A DNA stretch of 64,000 nt from Clostridium_S neuense (GCF_045310695.1 NZ_JBJIAA010000003.1:186001-250000), one strand, 5' to 3'. Counted from the first letter of the stretch, positions 45,155 through 54,022 are shown. Numbers and translations are program-made. The notes: a model not told the origin generated them from the sequence alone.

Positions 45155-45586
45155 ATGAAACAAATTGCAGAATTACTTGGCTGGATTGGTGTCTGGGGAT
45201 ATGTATTGGCTTTGATTAATTTCTTTGTAAAATATGTAAATAAAAAGTTTATAAACAAATTTCCTAAAGATAAACAAAATTTTATTAAAATGTATAGAAC
45301 TATTATGAGATATATAGTGAAATATCATAAAATAATTGGTGCGGTTGCTTCGGTGGCAATAATAGGGCATTTATATCTCATGTATAAACGTATTGGATTA
45401 TCTGTACCAGGATTAATTGCCGCATTATTAATGTGGAGTATTTTTGCATTAGGTTTTTATGGAGCTGTTATTAATAAAAATTTTAAGGGGAAATGGCTTA
45501 AGCTTCATAGAGTGTTAGCGTTTTTATTGATATTTGTGGTGATTTTTCATGTTATGTTTAAAAGGGTGCTATTAATTCATAAATAA
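45155..45586 (+). CDS. Small four-helix membrane protein with two His pairs (cytochrome b-like)
   Basis: The 143-residue protein has four hydrophobic segments (about 8-26, 58-75, 84-106 and 115-135). Two helices carry His pairs with the same spacing: H-x13-H in YHKIIGAVASVAIIGH and again in LHRVLAFLLIFVVIFH. This layout is that of bis-haem b membrane domains such as those of ferric reductases and cytochrome b561. Haem binding is thus inferred, not shown. ATG 45155 follows AGGAG; a GTG at 45134 is in frame without a site. No partner redox gene is next to it. Confidence 0.75.
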   Translation: MKQIAELLGWIGVWGYVLALINFFVKYVNKKFINKFPKDKQNFIKMYRTIMRYIVKYHKIIGAVASVAIIGHLYLMYKRIGLSVPGLIAALLMWSIFALGFYGAVINKNFKGKWLKLHRVLAFLLIFVVIFHVMFKRVLLIHK

Positions 45587-45637
45587 TTTTACCAGTGATG
45601 AAGCAATTTATTCGTTAATAAAAAGCATAAGTGAAAA

Positions 45638-45675
45638 AAATCCATGTGCAGTGGTTAAAGCTTGCACATGGATTT
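45638..45675 (-). terminator. Terminator of the AraC gene (minus strand)
   Basis: AAATCCATGTGC and GCACATGGATTT form a perfect 12-bp stem. On the minus strand seven T follow. The gene's stop codon lies inside the loop. Confidence 0.8.
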
Positions 45676-46461
45676 ACCCATCCTGAACTCTGTAGGAGTA
45701 AGTAAAGTGAGTTTTTTGAAAATTCTGTTGAAATTTCTTTGACTTTCAAATCCGCATTCTAAAGCTATAGTTGTTATAGAAAGGTCTGTTTCACTAAGCA
45801 ATTTCTGAGCTTTATTTATACGCAGTCTATTTATATAATCATTAAACTGATAGCCAATCTTCTTTGAAAAAATTCTTGAAATATAGAATTTACTAAAACC
45901 CAAATCTTTAGCTATACTTTCAAGCGAAATATTATCTTGATAATGAACCTCAATATATTTAAGTAGATTTTGTGTTGCGTTGCTGTAGGAAGAACTGCTA
46001 TTTTTTAGGATGAAATACTTATCAAGTTTTCCAAGTATTGTATATAGAAGCCCTTTGATAACATATTTATTATTACATTTTGTAAATTCATCATGCAGCA
46101 TAAAGAAGAGGTTTTTTATTTCATTATTAATTATGTTTTTTGGCATAAAAGGATTTTCTAGTGTCTTATCCATTCTCATACTAAAAAAGCTTCGGGTAAT
46201 ATCAGGTGAAAAAATGAACATCAAAGTTTTTGAAAAGGTTTTATTATTATATCCATGTATATCATTAGGAAAGCATATAGCGGCCTCGTTAGTATTTAAA
46301 CGGCGTGAAACATTGTTTATTGTAACTTCTATAGAACCGTCAATAACGTAAACGACTTCAACGTATGGGTGAAGATGAGGCGGAAAGCTTAAATTTGAAA
46401 AAATATTTGAAGTAAAGAAGTTTTGATCTCCGGATTTATTTGCTTGAAAAAAAGGATACAT
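45655..46461 (-). CDS. AraC-family transcriptional regulator
   Basis: The 268-residue protein has an N-terminal cupin (FPPHLHPYVEVVYVIDGSIEV near residue 25) and a C-terminal double helix-turn-helix (about 165-262) with the signature ISRIFSKKIGYQFNDYINRLRI and ALECGFESQRNFNRIFKK. The start is ATG at 46461, read leftward, six bases after GGGAGG; a longer TTG-started frame to 46515 is less likely. It is divergent from the MATE/GH115 pair, so it probably controls them in response to a sugar or sugar acid. Confidence 0.93.
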   Translation of the reverse strand: MYPFFQANKSGDQNFFTSNIFSNLSFPPHLHPYVEVVYVIDGSIEVTINNVSRRLNTNEAAICFPNDIHGYNNKTFSKTLMFIFSPDITRSFFSMRMDKTLENPFMPKNIINNEIKNLFFMLHDEFTKCNNKYVIKGLLYTILGKLDKYFILKNSSSSYSNATQNLLKYIEVHYQDNISLESIAKDLGFSKFYISRIFSKKIGYQFNDYINRLRINKAQKLLSETDLSITTIALECGFESQRNFNRIFKKLTLLTPTEFRMGKSMCKL

Positions 46462-46542
46462 AAGTGACCTCCCAATAATTGAATATGCAATATGAAAGCG
46501 GCTATTTTTAAGCAAGCTAATATAAAAAATATATCATGCATA

Positions 46543-46575
46543 GCAATATATGTCTATATTGGGTTAATATATTGC
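46543..46575. promoter_or_regulatory. Inverted repeat in the AraC/MATE divergent region
   Basis: GCAATATAT (46543-46551) and ATATATTGC (46567-46575) are exact reverse complements separated by 15 bases. It lies between the divergent genes and could be a regulator site. Confidence 0.45.
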
Positions 46576-46670
46576 CAGACTAATTTATTAAATGCATGTA
46601 ATATGTTAATAAGAAAATTAAAACTTATGATAAAGTTTATGAATAAATAAAGTAGGGAGAGAGTTAAAAT

Positions 46671-48029
46671 ATGTCAGCTAAGTATGTACAAGATATGACA
46701 GAAGGAAATGAAGTTTCGCTTCTAATAAAATTTACTTTGCCGATGCTTGTTGGTAATGTATTTCAGCAATTTTATAATTTAATCGATTCCATTGTTGTAG
46801 GAAAGTATGTAGGTGCTAATGCTTTAGCGGCAGTAGGTGCTTGTGGTTCGTTAAACTTTCTTTTTTTCTCTGTATGTATGGGATTATCTATTGGAGTTGG
46901 CATTATTATTTCACAGTACTTTGGTGCTAAGAGGGAAACGCAAGTAAAAAGGGCTATTGCAAATTCAATTTATGTTATTGGTGCAGCAGGAATGCTTATG
47001 AGTATATTAGCAGCTATCTTTGCACGACCAGCTTTGCAGCTTATGGGCACACCGCCTCAAATTTTAAATGCTTCTGTTAGATTTTTTAGAATAGTATCTG
47101 GAGGTATGATAGCTGTAGCAGCTTATAATGCTGTAGCTGCAATACTTAGGGCATTAGGGGATTCAAAAACACCCCTGATTTTTTTAATTGTTTCTTGCGC
47201 AATTAATGTTGTTTTGGATTTAATTTTTGTTCTTAAATTTGGGCTTGGTGTATCAGGAACAGCTTTTGCAACAGTTATTTCCCAGGGATTTGCTGCTTTG
47301 GGCTGCGCAGTTTTTTCGTGGCTTAAAAATCCATATTTTAAATTAAAAAAGGAACACTGGAAGGTTAATCGCTCAATTATTATTAAATGCATAAAAATTG
47401 GTATTCCTGTAGCTACACAAAATTCAATGATTGCAGTATCTTTAGTGGCACTGCAGAGCGTTGTAAATAGCTTTGGGGAGACAGCTGTTGCGGCATATAC
47501 TGCTACGAGCAGAGTAGAACAGCTTGTGCATCAGCCGCTTAGTTCTTTAGGTGCGGCCATGTCTACATTTTCAGGACAGAATATGGGAGCTAGCAAATTG
47601 GACAGGGTTAAAAAAGGGTATCATAAAAGTATTTTGCTAGTGGCTGGATTTAGTTTCTTAGCCCTGTTGACAGCTCAATTTGGTGGCAGGACTATTATGG
47701 AAATATTTGTTAAGGAACAAGCAGTAATAAGCCTTGGGGCTAAGGCAATAAAAATTACCGCCTGTGCATATTTTCCACTTGGTATGATTTATCTTACAAG
47801 AGGATTACTAAATGGTACAGGAGATGCATTTTATGCCATGATTAATGGTTTTGTGGAAGTAGCAGGAAGGATTGGGTTTTCAAGCGGCCTTGCTATGCTT
47901 CCTTTCTTAGGAGTTTGGAGTGTATGGGCTACAAGCGGACTTACTTGGACTATTACAGCTGTAGCAAGTATAGTACGTTATAAACAAGGTAAATGGCAGA
48001 CAAAGTCATTAACTAAGATTGCTACATAA
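46671..48029 (+). CDS. MATE-family transporter, paired with GH115
   Basis: The 452-residue twelve-helix protein has the NLIDSIVVGKYVGANALAAVG and FSGQNMGASKLDRV motifs in the two halves. It shares family but only moderate likeness with the protein at 41848. GH115 starts 28 bases after its stop, without terminator, so the two genes form an operon. A MATE carrier next to a glycosidase is unusual; import or export of a xylan-derived compound is possible but unproven. AGGGAGAGAG precedes the ATG. Confidence 0.92.
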   Translation: MSAKYVQDMTEGNEVSLLIKFTLPMLVGNVFQQFYNLIDSIVVGKYVGANALAAVGACGSLNFLFFSVCMGLSIGVGIIISQYFGAKRETQVKRAIANSIYVIGAAGMLMSILAAIFARPALQLMGTPPQILNASVRFFRIVSGGMIAVAAYNAVAAILRALGDSKTPLIFLIVSCAINVVLDLIFVLKFGLGVSGTAFATVISQGFAALGCAVFSWLKNPYFKLKKEHWKVNRSIIIKCIKIGIPVATQNSMIAVSLVALQSVVNSFGETAVAAYTATSRVEQLVHQPLSSLGAAMSTFSGQNMGASKLDRVKKGYHKSILLVAGFSFLALLTAQFGGRTIMEIFVKEQAVISLGAKAIKITACAYFPLGMIYLTRGLLNGTGDAFYAMINGFVEVAGRIGFSSGLAMLPFLGVWSVWATSGLTWTITAVASIVRYKQGKWQTKSLTKIAT

Positions 48030-48057
48030 AAAGTTTGTGGAGGAGGAGTACTTGAAG

Positions 48058-50931
48058 ATGGTACAAGAATGTGGTAAGGATACAAATTCAAAGGTAATAA
48101 TTGCGGCAGCAGGAAGAACTTCTGCAATATACGTAGATCCAGAAGCAAAAGACTATGATGGCTTAAAACTTGTGGTAAATTCTTTTGCAGAAGATGTTAG
48201 CTTAGTTACAGGAACAATGCCTATGGTTGTAACGAATCTGGAAGGAATAAAGGAAACAGCAATAATAGCAGGATCAATTGGAAATAATGGCATTATAGAT
48301 TCACTAGTTAAAGATGGCATAATAGATTTATTGGATATTAAGAATAAAAGAGAGTGTTATAAGATACAGGTTGTTCAAAATGTTACTCCTAAAATAAACA
48401 AAGCAATTGTTATTGCAGGAAGTGATAAGAGAGGAACTATATATGGTATTTATCATATATCTGAACTTATTGGAGTGAGTCCATGGGTTTATTTTGGAGA
48501 TGTTGCTCCTCACAAGCATTCTGAACTTGTTTTTTCAGAAAATGAACTAAACATTACCTCCAAAGAACCATCTGTAAAATATAGAGGATTTTTCTTAAAT
48601 GATGAGTGGCCATCTTTGGGTTCATGGGTAACAGGTAGTTTTGGGGATTTTAATGAAGAGTTTTACAATAAAGTGTTTCAACTGCTTTTGAGGTTAAAGG
48701 GGAATTTTATGTGGCCTGCTATGTGGAGTGCTGTTTTCAGTGAAAATGGTAAAAGTAGTCCAATAGCTAACGCTAAACTTGCTGATGCATATGGCATTGT
48801 AATGGGTACTTCTCATCATGAACCAATGTTTCGTGCTGGGGAAGAGTGGAAACAGATTAACCATAGATATGGTACAGACCGAGCATGGGACTTTTCTACT
48901 AATGCAGAGGCTATAACCAAGTTTTGGGAAGATGGTTTGATGCGTAATAAAGATTTTGAAAGTTTGATTACTATCGGTATGAGAGGTGAACAGGATTCTG
49001 CATTAAAAGGAGCTGAAGAAGAAAACATAGAACTTCTAAAAAATGTAATTAGAACTCAAAAAAGTTTATTAAAGAAACATGGACTTGAAGATGCTCCTCA
49101 GGTTTTAACTATATATAAGGAAGTAGAAAAATATTGGTATGGATCAGATGCAGTAGAGGGACTTAGAAGCTGGAAAGTACTTGATGATGTAACTATTATG
49201 CTGGCTGACGATAATTTTGCAAATGTCCGTACACTTCCTTCTGAAAAAGAGCGTAATCGTAAAGGTGGTTGGGGAATGTACTATCATTTTGATTATCATG
49301 GAGGACCACGTTCTTATGAATGGGTGAATGTCACCCCAATTGAAAAAACTTGGGAGCAAATGTCTATGGCCTATGATTATGGTGTGAGAGATATATGGAT
49401 TGTCAATATTGGAGATTTAAAACCAATGGAATTTCCAGTTTCGTATTTCTTGGATTTGGCTTATGACTTTGATACTTGGGGTACAGATGGACTGAATAAG
49501 ACAAAAGAATATACTATAAAATGGGCTGCACAGCAATTTGGAGATGCTGTAGGAAAAGAAGCAACTTATGAAATTGCGGGTATACTATCAGATTACACGA
49601 AAATGAATGGAAGCAAAAAGCCTGAGGTTACTTGTGTTTCTACATATAGTTATACAAATTATAACGAAGCACATAGAGTAATTATGAAAGCAATTAATTT
49701 AGAAAATAAAGCTGAGGAATATTACAATCAAATGCCAGAGACGTATAGGGATTCGTATTATCAGCTTGTATATTATCCAGCCGCGGCATCTGCAAATGTT
49801 GTTAAAATGCAAATCTATGCAGGATTAAATAATTTGTATTATAAACGAAAGAGTGTACTTGCAAATTTATATGCTGAACTAGTGGAAAAATGTAAAAAGA
49901 AAGATATTGATATGCAGAATTACTACAATGATAGTATGTCTGATGGTAAATGGAAGGGCATGATGAGTTCTCCACATATAGGATACACAAAGTGGAGTCC
50001 AGATGGTTGGAAGTATCCAGAAATTTTTAGAGTCATTCCGGAAAATGGCAGCCAGATGATTGTAGATGTAGAAGGGACTGAAAAAGAATATAGATTTGGT
50101 ACAGCAGCTTTACCTGTATTTACGAATTTAAGTAAAGAATGCTATTCTGTTACAATAAGTAATGGTGGAAATACAGAATTTATTTACGAAGTTGAAACTA
50201 GTGCTTGTTGGATAAAAGTAGATAATACAAAAGAATGGGTTAAGAATGGAGACACAATTAAGATTTCAATAGATTGGAATAAGATTTTAAGAACATCACA
50301 TGGTTTTATAATTATTTCTGGTGCAGGAGAAACAGTAAAAGTAAATATTACTGCTGAAGTGATAGATATTAAAGACTTACCGGAAATGACTTTTGTTGAA
50401 ACTCATGGCATGATATCTATTGAAGCAGAGCATGTGTCTTCTAATGTAGCAAAATCTAATGTAAAATGGAAAGTAATCGAAAACTATGGACGTACGCTGT
50501 CTTCAGTAAAAATGATTCCTACAACAGTATCCTTTGAAAAACCAGAAAATGCACCATATTTAGAATATATAGTAAAAGTAAATAAAGCTTTGGAGTATAC
50601 ATTAACAGCCTATGTTGCACCGACGAATAATTTACAAGAGAATAGCAGGCTTAAATATGCTGTTGGTTTTGATGGAGAAACTCCGGTTGTAGCTGATGCT
50701 TTGCCTAAAAATTTTATGGCTGGTGATTACGATAATGAACTTTGGTGCAGTGCAGTTTTAGATAATATACATGTTACTAATACTACGCACAGATTAAAGA
50801 AAGGAATACATAAGCTGCGTTTCTATGGTTTGGATGCTGGAGTGGTATTACAAAAGCTAGTTTTATCTAAAGATAGGCTTCCAGAATCTTATTTTGGACC
50901 AGAGGAAAGCTTTTTTGTCGGAAAAAACTAA
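48058..50931 (+). CDS. GH115 alpha-glucuronidase, cytoplasmic
   Basis: A 957-residue protein of glycoside hydrolase family 115, which removes 4-O-methyl-glucuronic acid from xylan and its oligosaccharides. Conserved segments are KYRGFFLNDEWPSLGSW (near 182), FMWPAMWSAVF (near 216), GMRGEQDSALKG (near 307) and the block around HFDYHGGPRSYEW (near 408), then a beta-rich C-terminal region. No signal peptide is present, so it works on imported oligosaccharides. The start is ATG 48058 after GGAGGAGGAG; an in-frame TTG at 48019 overlaps the previous gene. A terminator follows. Released glucuronate could enter the uxaC route. Confidence 0.9.
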   Translation: MVQECGKDTNSKVIIAAAGRTSAIYVDPEAKDYDGLKLVVNSFAEDVSLVTGTMPMVVTNLEGIKETAIIAGSIGNNGIIDSLVKDGIIDLLDIKNKRECYKIQVVQNVTPKINKAIVIAGSDKRGTIYGIYHISELIGVSPWVYFGDVAPHKHSELVFSENELNITSKEPSVKYRGFFLNDEWPSLGSWVTGSFGDFNEEFYNKVFQLLLRLKGNFMWPAMWSAVFSENGKSSPIANAKLADAYGIVMGTSHHEPMFRAGEEWKQINHRYGTDRAWDFSTNAEAITKFWEDGLMRNKDFESLITIGMRGEQDSALKGAEEENIELLKNVIRTQKSLLKKHGLEDAPQVLTIYKEVEKYWYGSDAVEGLRSWKVLDDVTIMLADDNFANVRTLPSEKERNRKGGWGMYYHFDYHGGPRSYEWVNVTPIEKTWEQMSMAYDYGVRDIWIVNIGDLKPMEFPVSYFLDLAYDFDTWGTDGLNKTKEYTIKWAAQQFGDAVGKEATYEIAGILSDYTKMNGSKKPEVTCVSTYSYTNYNEAHRVIMKAINLENKAEEYYNQMPETYRDSYYQLVYYPAAASANVVKMQIYAGLNNLYYKRKSVLANLYAELVEKCKKKDIDMQNYYNDSMSDGKWKGMMSSPHIGYTKWSPDGWKYPEIFRVIPENGSQMIVDVEGTEKEYRFGTAALPVFTNLSKECYSVTISNGGNTEFIYEVETSACWIKVDNTKEWVKNGDTIKISIDWNKILRTSHGFIIISGAGETVKVNITAEVIDIKDLPEMTFVETHGMISIEAEHVSSNVAKSNVKWKVIENYGRTLSSVKMIPTTVSFEKPENAPYLEYIVKVNKALEYTLTAYVAPTNNLQENSRLKYAVGFDGETPVVADALPKNFMAGDYDNELWCSAVLDNIHVTNTTHRLKKGIHKLRFYGLDAGVVLQKLVLSKDRLPESYFGPEESFFVGKN

Positions 50932-50955
50932 ACTATAAGGTTTTAAAGTGTTAAT

Positions 50956-50987
50956 AAATAAAAGACTGTATATATAGTCTTTTATTT
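50956..50987 (+). terminator. Terminator of the MATE-GH115 operon
   Basis: AAATAAAAGACT (50956-50967) pairs with AGTCTTTTATTT (50976-50987) around a short TATA loop. Confidence 0.85.
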
Positions 50988-50992
50988 GGAGT

Positions 50993-51021
50993 TTGTAATA
51001 ATTTTATTTATTTGATATAAT
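50993..51021 (+). promoter_or_regulatory. Promoter of the queT leader
   Basis: TTGTAA (50993-50998), 17 bases, TATAAT (51016-51021). Transcription from about 51028 would give a leader of 330 bases containing the structured element, the riboswitch and the attenuator. Confidence 0.65.
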
Positions 51022-51044
51022 TTTAATGTGAAAATTAGTGCTTA

Positions 51045-51148
51045 TAGATAAATCATTTCAACTATTAAAATTCATGTGAGCCATAATGCCAAGAAGACGG
51101 CATTTTGGTACAAATAAATTTAAAGTTTCGAGTGTTTTATCTTTAGTC
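51045..51148 (+). other. Structured leader element, related to 8395-8466
   Basis: AGATAAA (51046-51052) can pair with TTTATCT near 51136-51142. Inside, GCCATAATGCC (51080-51090) pairs with GGCATTTTGGT (51099-51109) around AAGAAGAC with one T-T mismatch. The hairpin and the 40 bases after it match the chemoreceptor leader. It ends where the preQ1 aptamer begins. Confidence 0.5.
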
Positions 51149-51184
51149 AGTTCGAAAGCCTCCTGACTTAAAACAAAACTACGG
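51146..51184 (+). promoter_or_regulatory. preQ1-I-type riboswitch aptamer
   Basis: GTCAG (51146-51150) pairs with CTGAC (51163-51167) around the loop TTCGAAAGCCTC, followed by the A-rich tail TTAAAACAAAACTACGG. This hairpin plus A-rich tail is the layout of the small preQ1 class I aptamer. The tail CTACG is also complementary to CGTAG of the downstream terminator stem. The loop departs a little from the consensus I remember; the following queT gene supports the call. Confidence 0.72.
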
Positions 51185-51257
51185 TTAAATAAATTAAGTA
51201 AGATAAAGATTCAAATTAAATTTTATTAATGTGAGCTTTGTTTTGTTGACTTCATTT

Positions 51258-51286
51258 ATCGTAGGATTATTCCTGCGATTTTTTGT
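51258..51286 (+). terminator. Attenuator terminator of the queT leader
   Basis: ATCGTAGGA (51258-51266) pairs with TCCTGCGAT (51271-51279), then TTTTTTG. An alternative pairing of CTACG...ATAAAT (51179-51194) with ATTTATCGTAG (51253-51264) would prevent it, so ligand binding should favour termination. Confidence 0.75.
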
Positions 51287-51359
51287 TTTGTGATTTTTAA
51301 AAAATTTTATATTTGGTGTTGATTTGAAAAAAGAATATTAATAAAATGGAGGGGTTTTT

Positions 51360-51875
51360 ATGAGTAATAATACAGTAGAAAGATTAGTTAAATCAGCTAT
51401 TATAGCAGCGCTTTATGCAGCTGTAACATTTCTTCTAGCTCCAATAAGCTATGGGCCTATACAATTTAGAGTATCAGAGATAATGGTGCTTCTAGCATTT
51501 TTTGATCCATTTTATATTGGTGGACTTACAATTGGATGTTTTATTGCAAATATTCTTGGTCCAAACGGATTGACGGATATCATATTTGGCACACTGGCAA
51601 CCTTTGTTAGTGTTTATGCTATTTCACTTACGGGAAAACTTGCAAAAGACAAAAAAGGCTCATTAATAATAGCATCACTTTGGCCTACCATTTTTAATGG
51701 TCTTATAATTGGAGGAATGCTTACGTATCTCTATAAAATTCCACTGCTTTTATCTATTGGTGAAGTTGCACTTGGTGAATTTGTGGTGGTTACAATAGTT
51801 GGGGTACCAATTGTGAAATTTGTACAAAATAAGTATCATAACTTTCCATTATTTAAAAGAGGAAACTCATATTAA
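51360..51875 (+). CDS. queT: QueT-family queuosine-precursor transporter
   Basis: A 171-residue membrane protein with about five to six helices, the substrate-binding S component of an ECF-type transporter. AIIAALYAAVTFLLAPISYG and IQFRVSEIMVLLAFFDPFYIGGLTIGC are characteristic of QueT. It should take up a 7-deazaguanine such as preQ1 or queuine; the ECF energising genes are elsewhere. The riboswitch-like leader supports this. GGAGGGG precedes the ATG. Confidence 0.92.
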   Translation: MSNNTVERLVKSAIIAALYAAVTFLLAPISYGPIQFRVSEIMVLLAFFDPFYIGGLTIGCFIANILGPNGLTDIIFGTLATFVSVYAISLTGKLAKDKKGSLIIASLWPTIFNGLIIGGMLTYLYKIPLLLSIGEVALGEFVVVTIVGVPIVKFVQNKYHNFPLFKRGNSY

Positions 51876-52017
51876 AGATAAATGGATAACATAAATAATA
51901 TACCAAAAGTCGTATATATGTTTTCCAAAGGTTAGAGTGGGTAAAAAGTTTTAGAATTGTATTTAGAAATCGAAAAATTTTTTTCAGCAGCATATTATAT
52001 AGTCTTAATTAGCAAAG

Positions 52018-52066
52018 AGCTAACTGTTTTTGTAAGTTTTACAAAAACAGTTAGCTAATTTGTTTT
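52018..52066 (+). terminator. Strong hairpin between queT and the AI-2E family gene
   Basis: AGCTAACTGTTTTTGTAA (52018-52035) and its exact complement at 52039-52056 have a three-base loop, then AATTTGTTTTTTG. It lies 143 bases after queT. The remaining 110 bases to the next gene are AT-rich with no clear feature. Confidence 0.85.
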
Positions 52067-52176
52067 TTGTGAAAAAATTAATATTATTTTTAAACTTTTG
52101 TATACATAAAAAATAAACAATGATATAGTTATTAATATGTTAGATATAGTTAATTGAGGAAAGCGAGTGTAGTATT

Positions 52177-53328
52177 ATGAATTTAGAAGAGAAAATTAGA
52201 AGTAAGACTGCAGTATTATTAGTTGCAGCATTTTTAATATATATTTTACTTAACTATGGTAAAGATGTTATGGGAATACTAAATAGGGTATATGGGTTAT
52301 TTTCACCTTTCATTCTAGGTGCATGTATTGCATTTATCCTCAATATACCGGTTACTTTTTTCTCGAAAAGGTTATTAAATTGCAAGGATAAGGGGTTAGG
52401 AAAAATAATTAGAAAGCATCATATAGCCATTAGCATACTTGTTTCTTGTTTCCTTATATTAGGTGCACTTGTTTTAATTTTATTTATAATAATACCTAAT
52501 ATTATTGATACTATTAAGATATTGCCAAAGACCTTTAATGATTCAGAGTTAGCCTTTCAAAGGTTTTTAGAGAGTAATACCTGGTTGTCTAAGAACATTG
52601 TCAGTTTAGTTAATAGCATGAATTTAGATTGGAATGGAATTTTAGATAGGGTAAAGTCTATTGTTTTTAGTGGAATTAGTTCAGTTCTTATGTCAACTTT
52701 AGGAGCAGCTACCAGCTTAGCTAGTACTACAGTGGAATTTGTAATAGCATTTGTGTTTTCTATATACATATTAGCTCAAAAGAATAAGTTAGGTACACAA
52801 GTTAAAAAAGTGCTATATGCTTTCTTCAAAGAGAAAAGAGTAGATTCAATGCTGGAAATATTGAAACTTACAAGTATTACTTTTTCAAATTTCGTTACAG
52901 GTCAATGTACTGTGTCTTCAATTTTAGGAATTATATTTTTTATTGTAATGTCAATTTTACAGCTTCCATATGCTATCGTGGTTAGTATAATAATTGGAGT
53001 TTTTTCAGTTATACCTATGATAGGCTCAGTTATTGGATTTGTGTTAAGTGTCCTGTTAATTGTAATAGCTGATCCCATAAAAGCAGTTATTTTTATAGTG
53101 GTTTATATAATAATTAAACAGCTAGAGGATAATTTAATTTATCCTAAGATTGTAGGAAACTCCGTTGGATTACCATCTGTTTTGGTATTGGTAGCAATAA
53201 TTTTAGGAGATAAAACTTTAGGGGTTCCAGGTATGCTTATATCTATTCCTTTATGTTCAGTAGTTTATGTTTTGCTACGCAAAGAAGTAAATGCTAGATT
53301 AAAAGAAAAGTCTCTAAATATAGAATAG
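52177..53328 (+). CDS. AI-2E family transporter
   Basis: This 383-residue protein has about eight helices and the PerM/TqsA family pattern: LLNYGKDVMGIL and FSPFILGACIAFILNIPV at the N-terminus, and the late block AVIFIVVYIIIKQLEDNLIYPKI followed by a SVGLPSVLVLVAII helix. Members export signals such as AI-2 or exchange Na+/H+; the role is not settled. GAGGAAAGCGAG precedes the ATG but is some distance away. The stop lies in the left arm of its terminator. Confidence 0.9.
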   Translation: MNLEEKIRSKTAVLLVAAFLIYILLNYGKDVMGILNRVYGLFSPFILGACIAFILNIPVTFFSKRLLNCKDKGLGKIIRKHHIAISILVSCFLILGALVLILFIIIPNIIDTIKILPKTFNDSELAFQRFLESNTWLSKNIVSLVNSMNLDWNGILDRVKSIVFSGISSVLMSTLGAATSLASTTVEFVIAFVFSIYILAQKNKLGTQVKKVLYAFFKEKRVDSMLEILKLTSITFSNFVTGQCTVSSILGIIFFIVMSILQLPYAIVVSIIIGVFSVIPMIGSVIGFVLSVLLIVIADPIKAVIFIVVYIIIKQLEDNLIYPKIVGNSVGLPSVLVLVAIILGDKTLGVPGMLISIPLCSVVYVLLRKEVNARLKEKSLNIE

Positions 53329-53354
53329 ACTAGAAATGGTTATAGTCTATTTTA
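53324..53354 (+). terminator. Terminator overlapping the stop of the AI-2E family gene
   Basis: AATAGACTA (53324-53332) pairs with TAGTCTATT (53343-53351), then TTA. Confidence 0.65.
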
Positions 53355-53403
53355 TGATTTTTATATTGGAGAAATTTAGTGTGTTAAAAAAATTAAAAAT
53401 GTA

Positions 53404-53432
53404 TTGACAAAGTATAAAGTTATAAATATAAT
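53404..53432 (+). promoter_or_regulatory. Consensus promoter of the OhrR-GPx operon
   Basis: TTGACA (53404-53409), 17 bases, TATAAT (53427-53432): a perfect sigma-A promoter. AT-rich inverted motifs around it could bind OhrR. Confidence 0.8.
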
Positions 53433-53495
53433 GATAATATAAATTTGATTGAGTTAAATTAAATTTATAAAAATGAATCTTAAAGTAGGGATACT

Positions 53496-53927
53496 ATGGA
53501 CAAATATGATAAAATAAAATTAGAAAATCAACTATGTTTCCCAATATATGCACTATCAAGGGAAATAATAAAATTATATAAACCGCTTCTTGATAAATTT
53601 AATCTTACCTATACTCAGTATATTACTATGCTTGTAATGTGGGAGGATGAGAAAATAACCTTTAAAAATTTAGGAAAAAGGCTTCATTTAGATTCTGGAA
53701 CGCTTACTCCTGTTTTGAAAAAGCTAGAGGCTATGGAGTTAATAATAAAATACAGAACAAAAGAGGATGACAGGGTTGTTGTTGCTGAATTAACTGAAAA
53801 GGGAAGAGCATTAAAGGAGGATATTCTTGAAGTGCCAGAAAAGATGTTTTGTAACTCTGGAATGAATGCAAGAGAGGCATTAGAACTTAAAGCTAAACTA
53901 GATAAAATGCTTAAACTGTTTGAATAA
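53496..53927 (+). CDS. MarR/OhrR-type organic peroxide sensor
   Basis: A 143-residue winged-helix repressor of the OhrR subgroup. The reactive Cys is residue 14 in LENQLCFPIYALSREI, the position used by OhrR to sense organic hydroperoxides, and LDSGTLTPVLKKLEAMELI is the DNA-recognition helix followed by the wing RTKEDDRVV. It heads an operon with two glutathione-peroxidase-type genes, so it probably represses them until peroxide oxidises the Cys. Confidence 0.88.
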   Translation: MDKYDKIKLENQLCFPIYALSREIIKLYKPLLDKFNLTYTQYITMLVMWEDEKITFKNLGKRLHLDSGTLTPVLKKLEAMELIIKYRTKEDDRVVVAELTEKGRALKEDILEVPEKMFCNSGMNAREALELKAKLDKMLKLFE

Positions 53928-54022
53928 TCAAACTATGTTTGAGCAAAATTTTTAAGACTATTAATTTAACAAAATTAAATTTTACAAAACCATATATAAA
54001 GTTAGAAAAGAGGGATATGATT

